Shown: positions 23,626 to 33,051, counted from the stretch's first letter. The stretch: DNA of 42,739 bases from Prevotella sp. UBA6994 (GCA_002449845.1 DJXW01000020.1:49204-91942), one strand, 5' to 3'. Numbers and translations are program-made. Notes: generated by a model not told the origin, from the letters alone.

Positions 23626-24759
23626 ATGAATAACATTGCAGTAAGAAACGTAGGTAGCTCATTCTCAGACTCCAAGCCCCATTATGACATACTTGATGGA
23701 TTGCGTGGGGTGGCTGCGCTTATCGTGATAGTGTATCACGTATTTGAATGTTTCGATTGGTCACCCGTACCACATGGATATTTGGCAGTAGATTTTTTCT
23801 TCGTGCTATCAGGATTTGTCATCGGGTATGCTTACGATAATCGCTGGGGAAAGGACTTAGATTTAAAAGGATTCTTTCGCCGCCGACTCATTCGTCTTCA
23901 TCCAATGGTGGTGATGGGTGCATTGATGGGAGCAATCTGCTTTATCGTACAAGGAAATACACGATGGGACGGAACAGCAGTCTCCATGAGTACAGTCATG
24001 CTTTGCATGTTGCTTGGAATGTTCATGATTCCCCTTTCTCCCCATTCTTCCATCGACGTACGAGGCAATGGAGAAATGTTTCCACTCAACGGTCCCAACT
24101 GGTCATTGTCTTTTGAGTATATCGGAAACATCATGTATGCGCTCTTCATACGTCGTCTTCGCACTCCTTATCTATGGTGTTTGGCCATTCTATCTGGTTG
24201 TTTATTGATTGTCATTGCCACTGGCGATGGATATTTAGGTGTAGGATGGACGATGGCAGACAATGGTTTTTGGAGTGGACTGATTAGAATGCTCTTCCCC
24301 TACTCCATTGGCATGTTGATGGCACGTCTCTTCAAGCCCTTGCAGATGAGAGGCGCTTTTTGGATTTGTAGTATCGTGATTGTATGTGTAACCTGTCTTC
24401 CATTATGTCTCGGAGAGATGACCGGATGGGTTAATGGTTTATACGACGCATTGGTAGTTATCTTGATTTTTCCATCCCTCGTATGGATAGGTGCATCAGA
24501 AATACATATCGGTAAGACGACCAAGCATGTGAGCAGGTTTTTAGGTAATCTATCATACCCCCTTTATGCCATTCACTATCCGTTTATGTATCTCTTCTAT
24601 GCTCATATAGGTTTTTCAGGAGATCTCGTTTCTATCGACAAGTTGCAGGATGTATGGTTGGAAGCCTTGCTCTTGCCAATCGGCTGTGTCATTCTCGCAT
24701 GTATTTGCTATAAGTATTATGATTTACCTGTGAGGAAGTGGTTGAGCAAACATCACTAA
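23626..24759 (+). CDS. Acyltransferase-3 (OafA/YrhL-like) membrane protein
   Basis: This 377-aa inner-membrane acyltransferase of the type that O-acetylates surface sugars or lipids has about ten hydrophobic helices. The N-terminal family signature is clear: ILDGLRGVAALIVIVYHVFE, with the catalytic His in YHVFE. It is followed by GYLAVDFFFVLSGFVIGYAY and the RRRLIRLHP motif. The gene lies between small RNA unit B and the hut genes, with its own promoter and no shared operon partner. Its substrate cannot be deduced. The surface-glycan cluster at 35.8-41 kb is too far away to be linked by position. Confidence 0.9.
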   Translation: MNNIAVRNVGSSFSDSKPHYDILDGLRGVAALIVIVYHVFECFDWSPVPHGYLAVDFFFVLSGFVIGYAYDNRWGKDLDLKGFFRRRLIRLHPMVVMGALMGAICFIVQGNTRWDGTAVSMSTVMLCMLLGMFMIPLSPHSSIDVRGNGEMFPLNGPNWSLSFEYIGNIMYALFIRRLRTPYLWCLAILSGCLLIVIATGDGYLGVGWTMADNGFWSGLIRMLFPYSIGMLMARLFKPLQMRGAFWICSIVIVCVTCLPLCLGEMTGWVNGLYDALVVILIFPSLVWIGASEIHIGKTTKHVSRFLGNLSYPLYAIHYPFMYLFYAHIGFSGDLVSIDKLQDVWLEALLLPIGCVILACICYKYYDLPVRKWLSKHH

Positions 24760-24805
24760 ACAAAATATAATTTGCATTTTCTTGCAAGTATTGCATAAAT
24801 TTGTG

Positions 24806-24813
24806 TAATTTTG
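24806..24813 (+). promoter_or_regulatory. -7 box TAATTTTG for the hut operon
   Basis: TAATTTTG, with CTTG at 24781-24784 as a weak -33 (21-nt spacer), lies 40 bp upstream of ftcD. It is the only promoter seen before ftcD-hutU-hutH. Confidence 0.6.
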
Positions 24814-24853
24814 CAGCTAACAATAGCTAAGAATCAAAATCTTGACCAAAAAC

Positions 24854-26569
24854 ATGAAAACAGGAACACAGATTGTAGAATGCGTACCCAATTTTAGCGA
24901 AGGACGCGACATGGGTATTATTCATCAAATCACAGAAGAGATTAAGAAATATAAAGGTGTTAAACTACTCAATGTTGACCCAGGTGAAGCAACCAACAGG
25001 ACAGTGGTAACTTTCGTGGGTACTCCCGATGAAATCGTGAATGCAGCCTTTGATGCCGTGAAGAAAGCAGGAGAGCTCATTGACATGCGCAAACATCACG
25101 GTGCTCATCCACGCATAGGTGCCACTGACGTATTGCCATTGATACCTGTATCAGGAATTACTCTGGAAGAATGCGCCCAACTTGCCCGAGACTTGGCAAA
25201 GCGAATCAGTGATGAGCTACAAATACCTTGTTATTGCTACGAGGCAGCTGCCTTTAAGCCAGAGAGAAAGAATCTTGCCGTATGCAGAAGAGGTGAATAT
25301 GAAGCCATTCCTGAGAAACTGACTAATCCCGATAGACAGCCCGATTTTGGTGCACGTCCCTTTGATGAGCGAATAGCAAGAACAGGTTGTACCGTTGTAG
25401 GCGCACGCGACTTCTTGATTGCCGTAAACTACAACCTCAACACCACGAGTACCCGTCGTGCCAACGCCATTGCCTTTGACGTAAGGGAGAAAGGTCGTCC
25501 CATGCGTGAAGGTGGCACGTTGACAGGCAAGATTCTCAAGGATGCTAACGGCAATCCTATGATGCAACCTGGAACACTGAAATGTACGAAAGCCATAGGA
25601 TGGTATATTGACGAATATGGTATTGCGCAGGTTTCCATGAATATGACCAACTTGAACGTCACTCCCCTACATGTGGCATTCGACGAAGTATGTCGTTGTG
25701 CAGCAGCAAGAGGCATTCGGGTGACAGGTACAGAGATTGTAGGACTGATTCCCAAGAAAGCCCTCATTGATGCGGGCAAGTATTTCTTGGAAAAACAACA
25801 ACGCTCTACGGGTATTCCCGAAGAAGACATTGTCAAGATTGCCATCAAATCAATGGGACTTGACGACCTGCGACCATTCAATCCACGTGAGAAAGTGATA
25901 GAGTATCTATTGGAAGATGCCGACAATGCCGAAACACCCAACAAACTCATTGACCTCACTGTAAAAGGCTTTGCAGAAGAGACATCAAGAGAAAGTCCTG
26001 CACCTGGTGGTGGAACAATCTCTGCCTATATGGGTGCACTGGGTGCAGCATTAGGTACGATGGTAGCCAACCTATCCAGTCATAAGCGGGGATGGGATGA
26101 TAGGTGGAGCGAGTTTTCCGCATGGGCAGAAAAGGGACAAGCAATCATGAACGAACTACTGCATTTGGTAGATGAAGATACCAACGCCTTCAATCGCATC
26201 ATGGCAGCATTTGGATTGCCTAAAGGCACGGAAGAAGAGAAGAACGTTCGCAACGAAGCCATTCAAAAAGCCACGCTCTACGCTACGGAAGTACCATTGA
26301 GAACAATGAAAGTATCCTTTGAGGCATTCGACATCTGTCAGGCAATGGCTGAAACGGGTAATCCTGCCAGTGTGAGCGATGCTGGCGTTGGAGCATTAGC
26401 TTTACGAGCCTCGATATTGGGGGCTTGCCTAAACGTAAAAATCAATGCTGCTCAACTGAAAGACAGAGACACAGCCTCCCAATTGGTAAACGAAGCCAAT
26501 AAATTAGCGGAAAAGGCTAATGAGATAGAAAAAGAAATTCATAGAATAGTAGAGAGTAAGATTAATTAG
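24854..26569 (+). CDS. ftcD: Bifunctional glutamate formimidoyltransferase / formimidoyl-THF cyclodeaminase
   Basis: This enzyme moves the formimino group from formimidoyl-glutamate to tetrahydrofolate, releasing glutamate. It then deaminates the product to methenyl-THF. It is the last step of histidine breakdown in this operon. The protein has 571 aa. The transferase half (about 1-325) starts with IVECVPNFSEGRD and contains HHGAHPRIGATDVLPLIP. The cyclodeaminase half (about 370-571) has SPAPGGGTISAYMGALGAAL and NLSSHKRG. I chose the ATG at 24854 over a TTG four codons earlier. It is first in the order ftcD-hutU-hutH. The neighbouring folP (8 kb) is not linked. Confidence 0.95.
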   Translation: MKTGTQIVECVPNFSEGRDMGIIHQITEEIKKYKGVKLLNVDPGEATNRTVVTFVGTPDEIVNAAFDAVKKAGELIDMRKHHGAHPRIGATDVLPLIPVSGITLEECAQLARDLAKRISDELQIPCYCYEAAAFKPERKNLAVCRRGEYEAIPEKLTNPDRQPDFGARPFDERIARTGCTVVGARDFLIAVNYNLNTTSTRRANAIAFDVREKGRPMREGGTLTGKILKDANGNPMMQPGTLKCTKAIGWYIDEYGIAQVSMNMTNLNVTPLHVAFDEVCRCAAARGIRVTGTEIVGLIPKKALIDAGKYFLEKQQRSTGIPEEDIVKIAIKSMGLDDLRPFNPREKVIEYLLEDADNAETPNKLIDLTVKGFAEETSRESPAPGGGTISAYMGALGAALGTMVANLSSHKRGWDDRWSEFSAWAEKGQAIMNELLHLVDEDTNAFNRIMAAFGLPKGTEEEKNVRNEAIQKATLYATEVPLRTMKVSFEAFDICQAMAETGNPASVSDAGVGALALRASILGACLNVKINAAQLKDRDTASQLVNEANKLAEKANEIEKEIHRIVESKIN

Positions 26570-26622
26570 AGCTCGGAGAACTCTGAGTACTCCGAGAACT
26601 CTGAGAACTCCGAGAACTCCGA
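26569..26622 (+). repeat. Six-unit 9-bp minisatellite (GAACTCYGA)
   Basis: Six back-to-back 9-bp units start at the last base of ftcD: GAGCTCGGA, GAACTCTGA, GTACTCCGA, GAACTCTGA, GAACTCCGA, GAACTCCGA. Because CTCGGAG and CTCCGAG are reverse complements, the array can fold on itself. It fills most of the 73-bp gap before hutU. Confidence 0.9.
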
Positions 26623-26642
26623 AAAAACCAAAAACACACGAT

Positions 26643-28634
26643 ATGACCATCGAACAATTTCAACAAGCAATACGTGAAGGCATTCCCGACACACTTCCAG
26701 CATTGCAACCATACGACAACAACATCAACCATGCGCCTAAGCGCAAAGACATACTCACAACAGAAGAGAAAAGACTTGCCTTGCGCAATGCCTTACGTTA
26801 TTTTCCCAAACATCTCCATGCCCAACTGGCACCAGAGTTTGTTGAAGAATTGAACAAATACGGTAGGATATATATGTATCGCTATCGTCCTACCTACGAG
26901 ATGAAGGCTCGTCCCATCTCTGATTATCCACATCAAAGTGAGCAAGCTGCTGCTATCATGCTCATGATACAAAACAATCTCGACCCAAGAGTGGCACAAC
27001 ACCCCCACGAACTTATTATATATGGTGGGAACGGAGCTATCTTCCAAAACTGGGCTCAGTACCGACTCACCATGAAATATCTCTCTGAGATGACCGACGA
27101 GCAAACCCTCGTGATGTATAGCGGTCATCCATTAGGGCTATTCCCCAGTCATAAGACCGCTCCTCGGGTGGTAGTAACCAACGGAATGGTGATTCCCAAC
27201 TATTCAAAGCCCGACGATTGGGAACGGATGAATGCCCTTGGCGTAAGCCAATACGGACAGATGACCGCCGGTTCGTATATGTATATCGGTCCTCAAGGCA
27301 TTGTACACGGTACCACTATCACCGTGCTGAATGCCGCAAGAAGGGTGAAAACTGACAAGATACCTCTTTTCGTCACCGCAGGATTGGGTGGGATGAGCGG
27401 AGCACAACCCAAAGCTGGCAACATTGCGGGTGTGGTTAGCGTAACGGCAGAAATCAATCCTTTGGCAGCAGGAAAACGATATGAACAAGGGTGGGTAGAT
27501 GAATTACACACCAACTTAGACGAACTCATTCCTGCCATTCGCAAAGCCGTGGAAGAAAGACATGTGGTGAGCATGGCATATGTCGGCAATATCGTTGACT
27601 TATGGGAACGATTGGTGGAAGAAGACATACACGTAGATTTGGGAAGCGACCAAACCTCATTGCACAACCCTTGGGCTGGCGGCTATTATCCCGTAGGTCT
27701 CACCTTGGAAGAAAGCAAGCAAATGATGGCAGAAGAACCTGAGTTGTTCAAGGAAAAAGTACAAGCATCATTGCGCCGACAAGTTGCCGCCATCAACAAA
27801 CTTGCCGAAAAGGGTATGTATTTCTTTGATTACGGCAACGCATTCTTGTTGCAAGCAAGCAGAGCCCATGCCGATATCCTGCGTGAAGATGGAAAGTTCC
27901 GTTATCCGTCTTACGTTCAAGACATCATGGGACCTTTGTTCTTCGACTATGGCTTTGGTCCATTCAGATGGGTTTGTACTTCATGCAATCCCCAAGACTT
28001 GGCAACCACCGACCGATTGGCAGCTGAGGTATTGGAAGAGATGCGTCACCATGTGACAGACGACATACGTGGACAATTGGAAGACAACCTTCATTGGATT
28101 AGAGAGGCTGGAAAAAACCACTTGGTAGTTGGTTCGCAAGCCCGAATACTCTATGCCGACGCGGAAGGACGTACCAAGATTGCACTCGCCTTCAACGAAG
28201 CCATTCGCAAAGGTGAGATATCTGCTCCCATCGTATTGGGACGCGACCATCACGACGTGAGTGGAACAGACTCTCCTTTCAGAGAGACATCAAATATCTA
28301 TGACGGCTCACAATTCTGCGCAGACATGGCTGTGCAAAACGTCATTGGCGACTCTTTCAGAGGAGCAACCTGGGTAAGCATCCACAATGGAGGAGGCGTA
28401 GGATGGGGAGAGGTCATCAACGGCGGATTCGGAATGGTGATTGACGGAAGCGAGGAAAGCGACCATAAGATACGGGAAATGCTCTTCTGGGATGTGAACA
28501 ACGGCATTGCCCGCCGTTCATGGGCTCGAAATGAAGGCAGCATTGACGCCATCAAACGAGAGATGGAACGTACTCCCAACTTGCAAGTAACCTTACCCAA
28601 CATAGTAGATGACGACTTAATAAACATCATATAA
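26643..28634 (+). CDS. hutU: Urocanate hydratase (long Bacteroidota form)
   Basis: HutU adds water to urocanate to form imidazolone propionate, using tightly bound NAD, in the cytoplasm. It has 663 aa, about 100 more than the Pseudomonas/Bacillus enzymes, and resembles the longer form found in Bacteroidota. Motifs seen are YGGNGAIFQNWAQYRL, YSGHPLGLFPSHK, the NAD-binding GLGGMSGAQPKAG, DQTSLHNPWAGGYYP, the FGPFRWVCTSC segment with the active-site cysteine region, and GRDHHDVSGTDSPFRET. It lies between ftcD and hutH; the hutH start follows after 3 bp. No frameshift or missing motif is seen. Confidence 0.95.
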   Translation: MTIEQFQQAIREGIPDTLPALQPYDNNINHAPKRKDILTTEEKRLALRNALRYFPKHLHAQLAPEFVEELNKYGRIYMYRYRPTYEMKARPISDYPHQSEQAAAIMLMIQNNLDPRVAQHPHELIIYGGNGAIFQNWAQYRLTMKYLSEMTDEQTLVMYSGHPLGLFPSHKTAPRVVVTNGMVIPNYSKPDDWERMNALGVSQYGQMTAGSYMYIGPQGIVHGTTITVLNAARRVKTDKIPLFVTAGLGGMSGAQPKAGNIAGVVSVTAEINPLAAGKRYEQGWVDELHTNLDELIPAIRKAVEERHVVSMAYVGNIVDLWERLVEEDIHVDLGSDQTSLHNPWAGGYYPVGLTLEESKQMMAEEPELFKEKVQASLRRQVAAINKLAEKGMYFFDYGNAFLLQASRAHADILREDGKFRYPSYVQDIMGPLFFDYGFGPFRWVCTSCNPQDLATTDRLAAEVLEEMRHHVTDDIRGQLEDNLHWIREAGKNHLVVGSQARILYADAEGRTKIALAFNEAIRKGEISAPIVLGRDHHDVSGTDSPFRETSNIYDGSQFCADMAVQNVIGDSFRGATWVSIHNGGGVGWGEVINGGFGMVIDGSEESDHKIREMLFWDVNNGIARRSWARNEGSIDAIKREMERTPNLQVTLPNIVDDDLINII

Positions 28635-28637
28635 GAA

Positions 28638-30128
28638 ATGACTCACAAGATTAGCGCAGGTCATTTGACCCAAGACAAGATAGAGGAAATCATTCTCAAT
28701 GGTTACACCTTGGAACTGAGCGAGGAAACACGAGAACGTATCATTCACTGCAGGCAATACTTAGACGAGAAAGTTGCCAACAGCAAGCAACCCATCTATG
28801 GAGTAACCACGGGATTTGGTTCTCTTTGCAAAATATCCATTGGAGAAGAACAATTGTCACAACTGCAAATCAATCTCATGATGTCTCATGCGTGTGGCGT
28901 AGGTGAACGAGTGCCTAACGACATCGTTAAGATTATGATATTGCTCAAGATACAATCGCTCAGTTATGGATATAGTGGTTGTAAGTTGGATACTGTAGAA
29001 CGGTTGATAGACTTCTTCAACAACGACATCTACCCCATCGTTTACAATCAAGGGTCGGTAGGAGCATCGGGCGACTTGGTTCCTCTCGCACACCTATGCC
29101 TTCCACTTGTGGGATTGGGTGAGGTGGAATACCGAGGCAAGCGAATGTCTGGTGCAGAAATACACGCACAAATGGGATGGACACCAATCCGATTAGGCTC
29201 AAAGGAAGGATTGGCTTTACTCAACGGAACACAAAACATGAGTGCGTTTGCGGTATGGGCTGCCATTCACGCCAAACGCCTATCCTACACGGCAGACGTG
29301 ATTGCAGCCATGTCGTTTGAGGCTTACGATGGACGGAAAGATCCTTTCAATCTTGCTGTGCATCTAGTAAGACCACACAAGGGACAGATTGCCACTGCTG
29401 CACACATGCTGGATTTATTGAAAGGTAGTGAACTTGCCGACCAACCCAAGTCTAACGTGCAAGATCCGTATTCTTTCCGATGCATTCCGCAAGTACATGG
29501 TGCTTGCAAAGACACGCTCTCCTACGTGAAATCTGTTATCGACATAGAGATTAATGCTACTACCGACAACCCAACCGTATGTCCTGACGAAGACCTGATT
29601 ATCTCTGCGGGTAACTTTCATGGTGAACCTATTGCCTTGCCGATGGATTTCTTAGCCATTGCCATGAGCGAACTGAGCAATATCTCTGAGCGCAGGACTT
29701 ACAAACTGGTTTCCGGAACAAGAGGACTGCCCAGTTTCTTGGTGGCAGAACCTGGCTTGAACAGCGGGTTTATGATTCCACAATACACGGCTGCCTCTAT
29801 CGTGAGCCAGAACAAGACGCTTTGTATGCCTTCATCTGCTGATTCCATCCCCACATCACAAGGCCAGGAAGACCATGTTTCAATGGGAGCAAACGCAGGA
29901 ACAAAACTCTACAAGGTGATACTGAACACGGAGCGTGTATTGGCAATAGAATTGTTTAACGCAGCACAAGCCTTGGATTTCAGAAGACCATTGAAATCAT
30001 CTCCGAAGATAGAAAAGATTCACGAAGATTATCGTAGAGTGGTTCCGTTTATCAAGAACGACGAAGTGATGTATCCATACATAGCCAAGTCGGTGGAATT
30101 TCTGCGACAGGAAAATTTTGACATATAA
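28638..30128 (+). CDS. hutH: Histidine ammonia-lyase
   Basis: HutH removes ammonia from histidine to give urocanate, the first step of the pathway. It has 496 aa, the usual length. The Ala143-Ser144-Gly145 triad in GSVGASGDLVPLAHL cyclises to the MIO electrophile. The active-site Tyr region (YGVTTGFGSLC), NGTQNMSAF, QDPYSFRCIPQVHGA and NFHGEP are present. It begins 3 bp after hutU and is followed by an intrinsic terminator at 30135-30170. Family relatives (phenylalanine or tyrosine ammonia-lyase) are less likely because the neighbours are hut genes. Confidence 0.96.
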   Translation: MTHKISAGHLTQDKIEEIILNGYTLELSEETRERIIHCRQYLDEKVANSKQPIYGVTTGFGSLCKISIGEEQLSQLQINLMMSHACGVGERVPNDIVKIMILLKIQSLSYGYSGCKLDTVERLIDFFNNDIYPIVYNQGSVGASGDLVPLAHLCLPLVGLGEVEYRGKRMSGAEIHAQMGWTPIRLGSKEGLALLNGTQNMSAFAVWAAIHAKRLSYTADVIAAMSFEAYDGRKDPFNLAVHLVRPHKGQIATAAHMLDLLKGSELADQPKSNVQDPYSFRCIPQVHGACKDTLSYVKSVIDIEINATTDNPTVCPDEDLIISAGNFHGEPIALPMDFLAIAMSELSNISERRTYKLVSGTRGLPSFLVAEPGLNSGFMIPQYTAASIVSQNKTLCMPSSADSIPTSQGQEDHVSMGANAGTKLYKVILNTERVLAIELFNAAQALDFRRPLKSSPKIEKIHEDYRRVVPFIKNDEVMYPYIAKSVEFLRQENFDI

Positions 30129-30134
30129 TCACTC

Positions 30135-30170
30135 GCCCTGACTCTCTTCTTGGGAGTTGGGGCATTTTTT
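30135..30170 (+). terminator. Intrinsic terminator between hutH and hutI
   Basis: GCCCTGACTC (30135-30144) pairs with GAGTTGGGGC (30154-30163), eight Watson-Crick and two wobble pairs. It is followed by ATTTTTTATTTTT. It lies 7 nt past the hutH stop and 19 bp before hutI. Confidence 0.75.
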
Positions 30171-30188
30171 ATTTTTACCTTATTATAT

Positions 30189-31475
30189 ATGAGAACACTC
30201 ATACACCATATTGGTTGGTTGACCGGCATTCAAGAAAACCATGAAGTTTGTCTTTGTGGAAAGGAAATGTCTGTGCTTAACGGCATTCCACACGCTTGGC
30301 TTCTGATAGAAGATGGGACTATAAAGGATTGGGGAAGCCAAGAGGATGAAGACAGCCCTATCAACCAGACAGCTGACTTAGAAATAGACGCAGCAGGAGG
30401 TACAGTATTGCCCGCATTCTGTGACAGCCACACGCATCTGGTTTATGCCGACAGCAGGGAGCAGGAATTTGTGGACAAAATCAATGGACTCAGTTATGCG
30501 GAAATAGCACAACGGGGAGGAGGAATACTCAATTCGGCGGACCGCTTACACCAACTTGACGAAGAGGCTCTCTACCAACAAGCCATGAAAAGGGTTAATG
30601 AAATCATGCGCAAAGGTACTGGTGCCGTAGAGATAAAAAGTGGATACGGACTGAATACTGAAGACGAATTGAAGATGCTTCGCGTGATTCGCCGCATCAA
30701 GGACACCTCTCCCCTCACCGTCAAGAGTACGTTTCTGGGGGCTCACGCTGTGGGGCGTGAATACATAGGAAGGCAAAGCGAATACGTAAACCTTGTGATA
30801 CGGGAAATGATTCCAGAGGTGGGTCGTCAGAAACTGGCTGATTTCATAGACGTATTCTGCGACAAGGGATTCTTTACGCCCGAAGAAACAAGTAGGATTT
30901 TGGAAGCAGGAGCCAAATGGGGACTTCGCCCGAAGATACACGGACAAGAGTTGGCTGATTCAGGAGGCGTGGATGTTGCCATTCAACACCAAGCCTTGTC
31001 GGTAGATCACTTGGAAAGCATGACCGATAAAGATATTCTTTCCATCAAGCAAACCTATGGTTTGTCAAACGCAAACATAACGTTTGCGAACGACAAACAC
31101 TTGATTCCCACCGCACTTCCCGGAACGTCGTTTTTCCTGAACATGCCTTACGCCCCAGCAAGACGAATCATCGACAACGGTCTGCCATTAGCTATAGCCA
31201 GCGATTACAATCCTGGCTCCACACCATCTGGCGACATGAAGTTCGTTATCTCATTGGCTTGCATCAAGATGCGCATGGTTCCCGAAGAAGCAATCAATGC
31301 CGCAACACTCAATAGTGCTGCCGCCATGGGTGTATCTGATACCCTTGGTAGTATTACGAAAGGCAAAACAGCCAACTTAATCATTACCGAACGAATCCCA
31401 TCCATCATTTTCATACCATACGCCTACACCTCGCCCATCATCAAACAAATGATTTTAAATGGCAAAATCGTATGA
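30189..31475 (+). CDS. hutI: Imidazolonepropionase
   Basis: HutI opens the imidazolone ring to give formimidoyl-glutamate, the substrate of FtcD. It has 428 aa in the amidohydrolase family. Metal and substrate motifs are DSHTHLVYAD near the N-terminus, STFLGAHAVG, KIHGQELADSGG, SVDHLE and the late DYNPGSTPSGDM. I chose the ATG at 30189 (MRTLIHHIGWLTG) because the longer frame starts with a TTG at 30150 inside the terminator stem. There is no obvious separate promoter, so expression depends on read-through of the terminator at 30135-30170. Confidence 0.95.
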   Translation: MRTLIHHIGWLTGIQENHEVCLCGKEMSVLNGIPHAWLLIEDGTIKDWGSQEDEDSPINQTADLEIDAAGGTVLPAFCDSHTHLVYADSREQEFVDKINGLSYAEIAQRGGGILNSADRLHQLDEEALYQQAMKRVNEIMRKGTGAVEIKSGYGLNTEDELKMLRVIRRIKDTSPLTVKSTFLGAHAVGREYIGRQSEYVNLVIREMIPEVGRQKLADFIDVFCDKGFFTPEETSRILEAGAKWGLRPKIHGQELADSGGVDVAIQHQALSVDHLESMTDKDILSIKQTYGLSNANITFANDKHLIPTALPGTSFFLNMPYAPARRIIDNGLPLAIASDYNPGSTPSGDMKFVISLACIKMRMVPEEAINAATLNSAAAMGVSDTLGSITKGKTANLIITERIPSIIFIPYAYTSPIIKQMILNGKIV

Positions 31476-31480
31476 AATAA

Positions 31481-31512
31481 TTTGGTTGAAGAGCATGAAT
31501 TGATTACTTTTG
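31481..31512 (+). promoter_or_regulatory. Promoter of the GH28 gene (TTTG -33, TACTTTTG -7)
   Basis: TTTG (31481-31484) and TACTTTTG (31505-31512) with a 20-nt spacer match both Bacteroidota boxes, 26 bp before the ATG at 31539. Confidence 0.65.
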
Positions 31513-31538
31513 TACACGAAACATAAACATTGAAGAAG

Positions 31539-32876
31539 ATGAGAAAAACAATAGCACTACTTGCCTTGATGTGTTCCACCTGTACATACGCCTCAGATTA
31601 CAATATCCTGGAATTTGGAGCGAAGAACGACACAACGCAAATCAGCACGGAAGCCATACAGAATGCCATTGACAAATGTGCCGAACATGGGGGAAGGGTC
31701 ATCGTACCAGCAGGAAACTACAAGACGGGTACGCTCATCTTACGAAGTAATGTGCATCTTTATCTTGAGATGGGAGCTACTCTTTACGGAAGTACGGAAC
31801 TGAAAGACTACAAGAAGATGAAATCCGACTATGTTTCATTGCGCACCCAAACCACGACAATACAACTTATTTATGCCGATAACGTACAAAACGTGAGCAT
31901 TGACGGATATGGAACCATCGACGGAAGGGGCTCCGCCTTCAAGAAACTCTCATGGAACGATGAGGGTATTACCCGTCCTCACTTGTTGCGTTTCATCAAT
32001 AGCAAGGATATTGTTGTGAAAGACATCACGATGAAAAACTCTGGATGCTGGATGCAGCATTACTTGGCATGTGACAGAGTACAGATACAAGGTATCAAAG
32101 TGTTTAATCGCAACAACTATAACAATGATGCGCTCGACCTCGACGGTTGCCACGGCGTAACCGTCAGTAACATGATTGCAGACAGCGATGATGATGGAAT
32201 CACCCTTAAAAGCACTTCGCCCCGACTATGCGAGAATATTACCATCCAAAATTGCGTGGTAAGCAGTCATTGCAACGGTCTTAAATTAGGAACGGAAACC
32301 AATGGCGGATTCAAGAACATCAATATCAGCAACTGCATCGTAAAGCCATCAGAAGACCAGACCTCGCAATTCTTCGGGCATGAGGGAAAGCGGGGAACAT
32401 CTGCCATTTCCTTGGAAATCGTAGATGGTGGCATCATGGAAAACATACACGTCTCAGACATTTTAGTAGAAGGTACCGAGTCGCCCATTTTCATTCGTCT
32501 GGGCAATCGCGCTCGTGGCTATGCGGAAGGGATTCCCGTCGAGAAAGTGGGGAAAATCAATGGAATACACCTCAGCAACATCACCGTAAACAATGCTGGC
32601 TCCACGGGTTGCAGCATCACGGGATTGCAAGGACACCCCGTAGAGAATATCTTTCTGAACAACATCACCATCACGCAAAAGGGTGGATGTAAGAAAATCG
32701 CGCCACCAACCGACGAGAAAGAGAAGGAATACCCTGAAGCTACCATGTGGGGCACACTTCCCGCAACGGGTTTCTTTGTCAACCACGCTCGCCATGTGGT
32801 ATTCAACAACATTGAAGTCAATACCATTGAGAAAGACGAACGTCCCGTTTATGTCAAACTCGACACTCTTCCCTAA
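31539..32876 (+). CDS. GH28 family glycosidase (polygalacturonase-like)
   Basis: This exported pectin-type hydrolase (445 aa) has signal peptide MRKTIALLALMCSTCTYA|S and a right-handed parallel beta-helix. The N-terminal pectate-lyase-like motif YNILEFGAKND opens the helix. The three GH28 acidic positions appear as NNDALDLDG, DSDDDGITLK and the downstream SSHCNGLKLGTE loop. The last loop has Cys-Asn where classic polygalacturonases have GHG, as is common in Bacteroidota GH28 enzymes. The preferred linkage (homogalacturonan, xylogalacturonan or rhamnogalacturonan) is therefore open. The ATG at 31539 is chosen over a TTG three codons earlier. It faces the GH43 gene; no susCD pair adjoins. Confidence 0.88.
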   Translation: MRKTIALLALMCSTCTYASDYNILEFGAKNDTTQISTEAIQNAIDKCAEHGGRVIVPAGNYKTGTLILRSNVHLYLEMGATLYGSTELKDYKKMKSDYVSLRTQTTTIQLIYADNVQNVSIDGYGTIDGRGSAFKKLSWNDEGITRPHLLRFINSKDIVVKDITMKNSGCWMQHYLACDRVQIQGIKVFNRNNYNNDALDLDGCHGVTVSNMIADSDDDGITLKSTSPRLCENITIQNCVVSSHCNGLKLGTETNGGFKNINISNCIVKPSEDQTSQFFGHEGKRGTSAISLEIVDGGIMENIHVSDILVEGTESPIFIRLGNRARGYAEGIPVEKVGKINGIHLSNITVNNAGSTGCSITGLQGHPVENIFLNNITITQKGGCKKIAPPTDEKEKEYPEATMWGTLPATGFFVNHARHVVFNNIEVNTIEKDERPVYVKLDTLP

Positions 32877-32934
32877 TCCTCCAAACTAACTTTCGTCCCC
32901 CAAAGTTCCATTCCCATTTTTTCCCATTACAAGG

Positions 32935-33010
32935 AACCATCGGTCACCATGCAAGAAACCGATGGTTACTTGTATGGTTACCATTGGTTTCTTATATGGT
33001 TACCAATCGG
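32935..33010. repeat. Cluster of overlapping inverted repeats (ATGGTTACCA type)
   Basis: AACCATCGGT (32935-32944) pairs with ACCGATGGTT (32958-32967). The latter segment can instead pair with ACCATTGGTTT further on, and TATGGTTACCA occurs twice as a direct repeat about 25 bp apart. The cluster lies between the convergent GH28 and GH43 genes and could serve as a terminator for both. Confidence 0.55.
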
Positions 33011-33051
33011 GTAAAATCATTACACGTAGATAACGATAACCCAGGAAACCA

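Noticed and set aside
26569..26622. Possible CRISPR-like array
   Set aside because: Units are 9 bp with no spacers, and there are no cas genes. It is a minisatellite.
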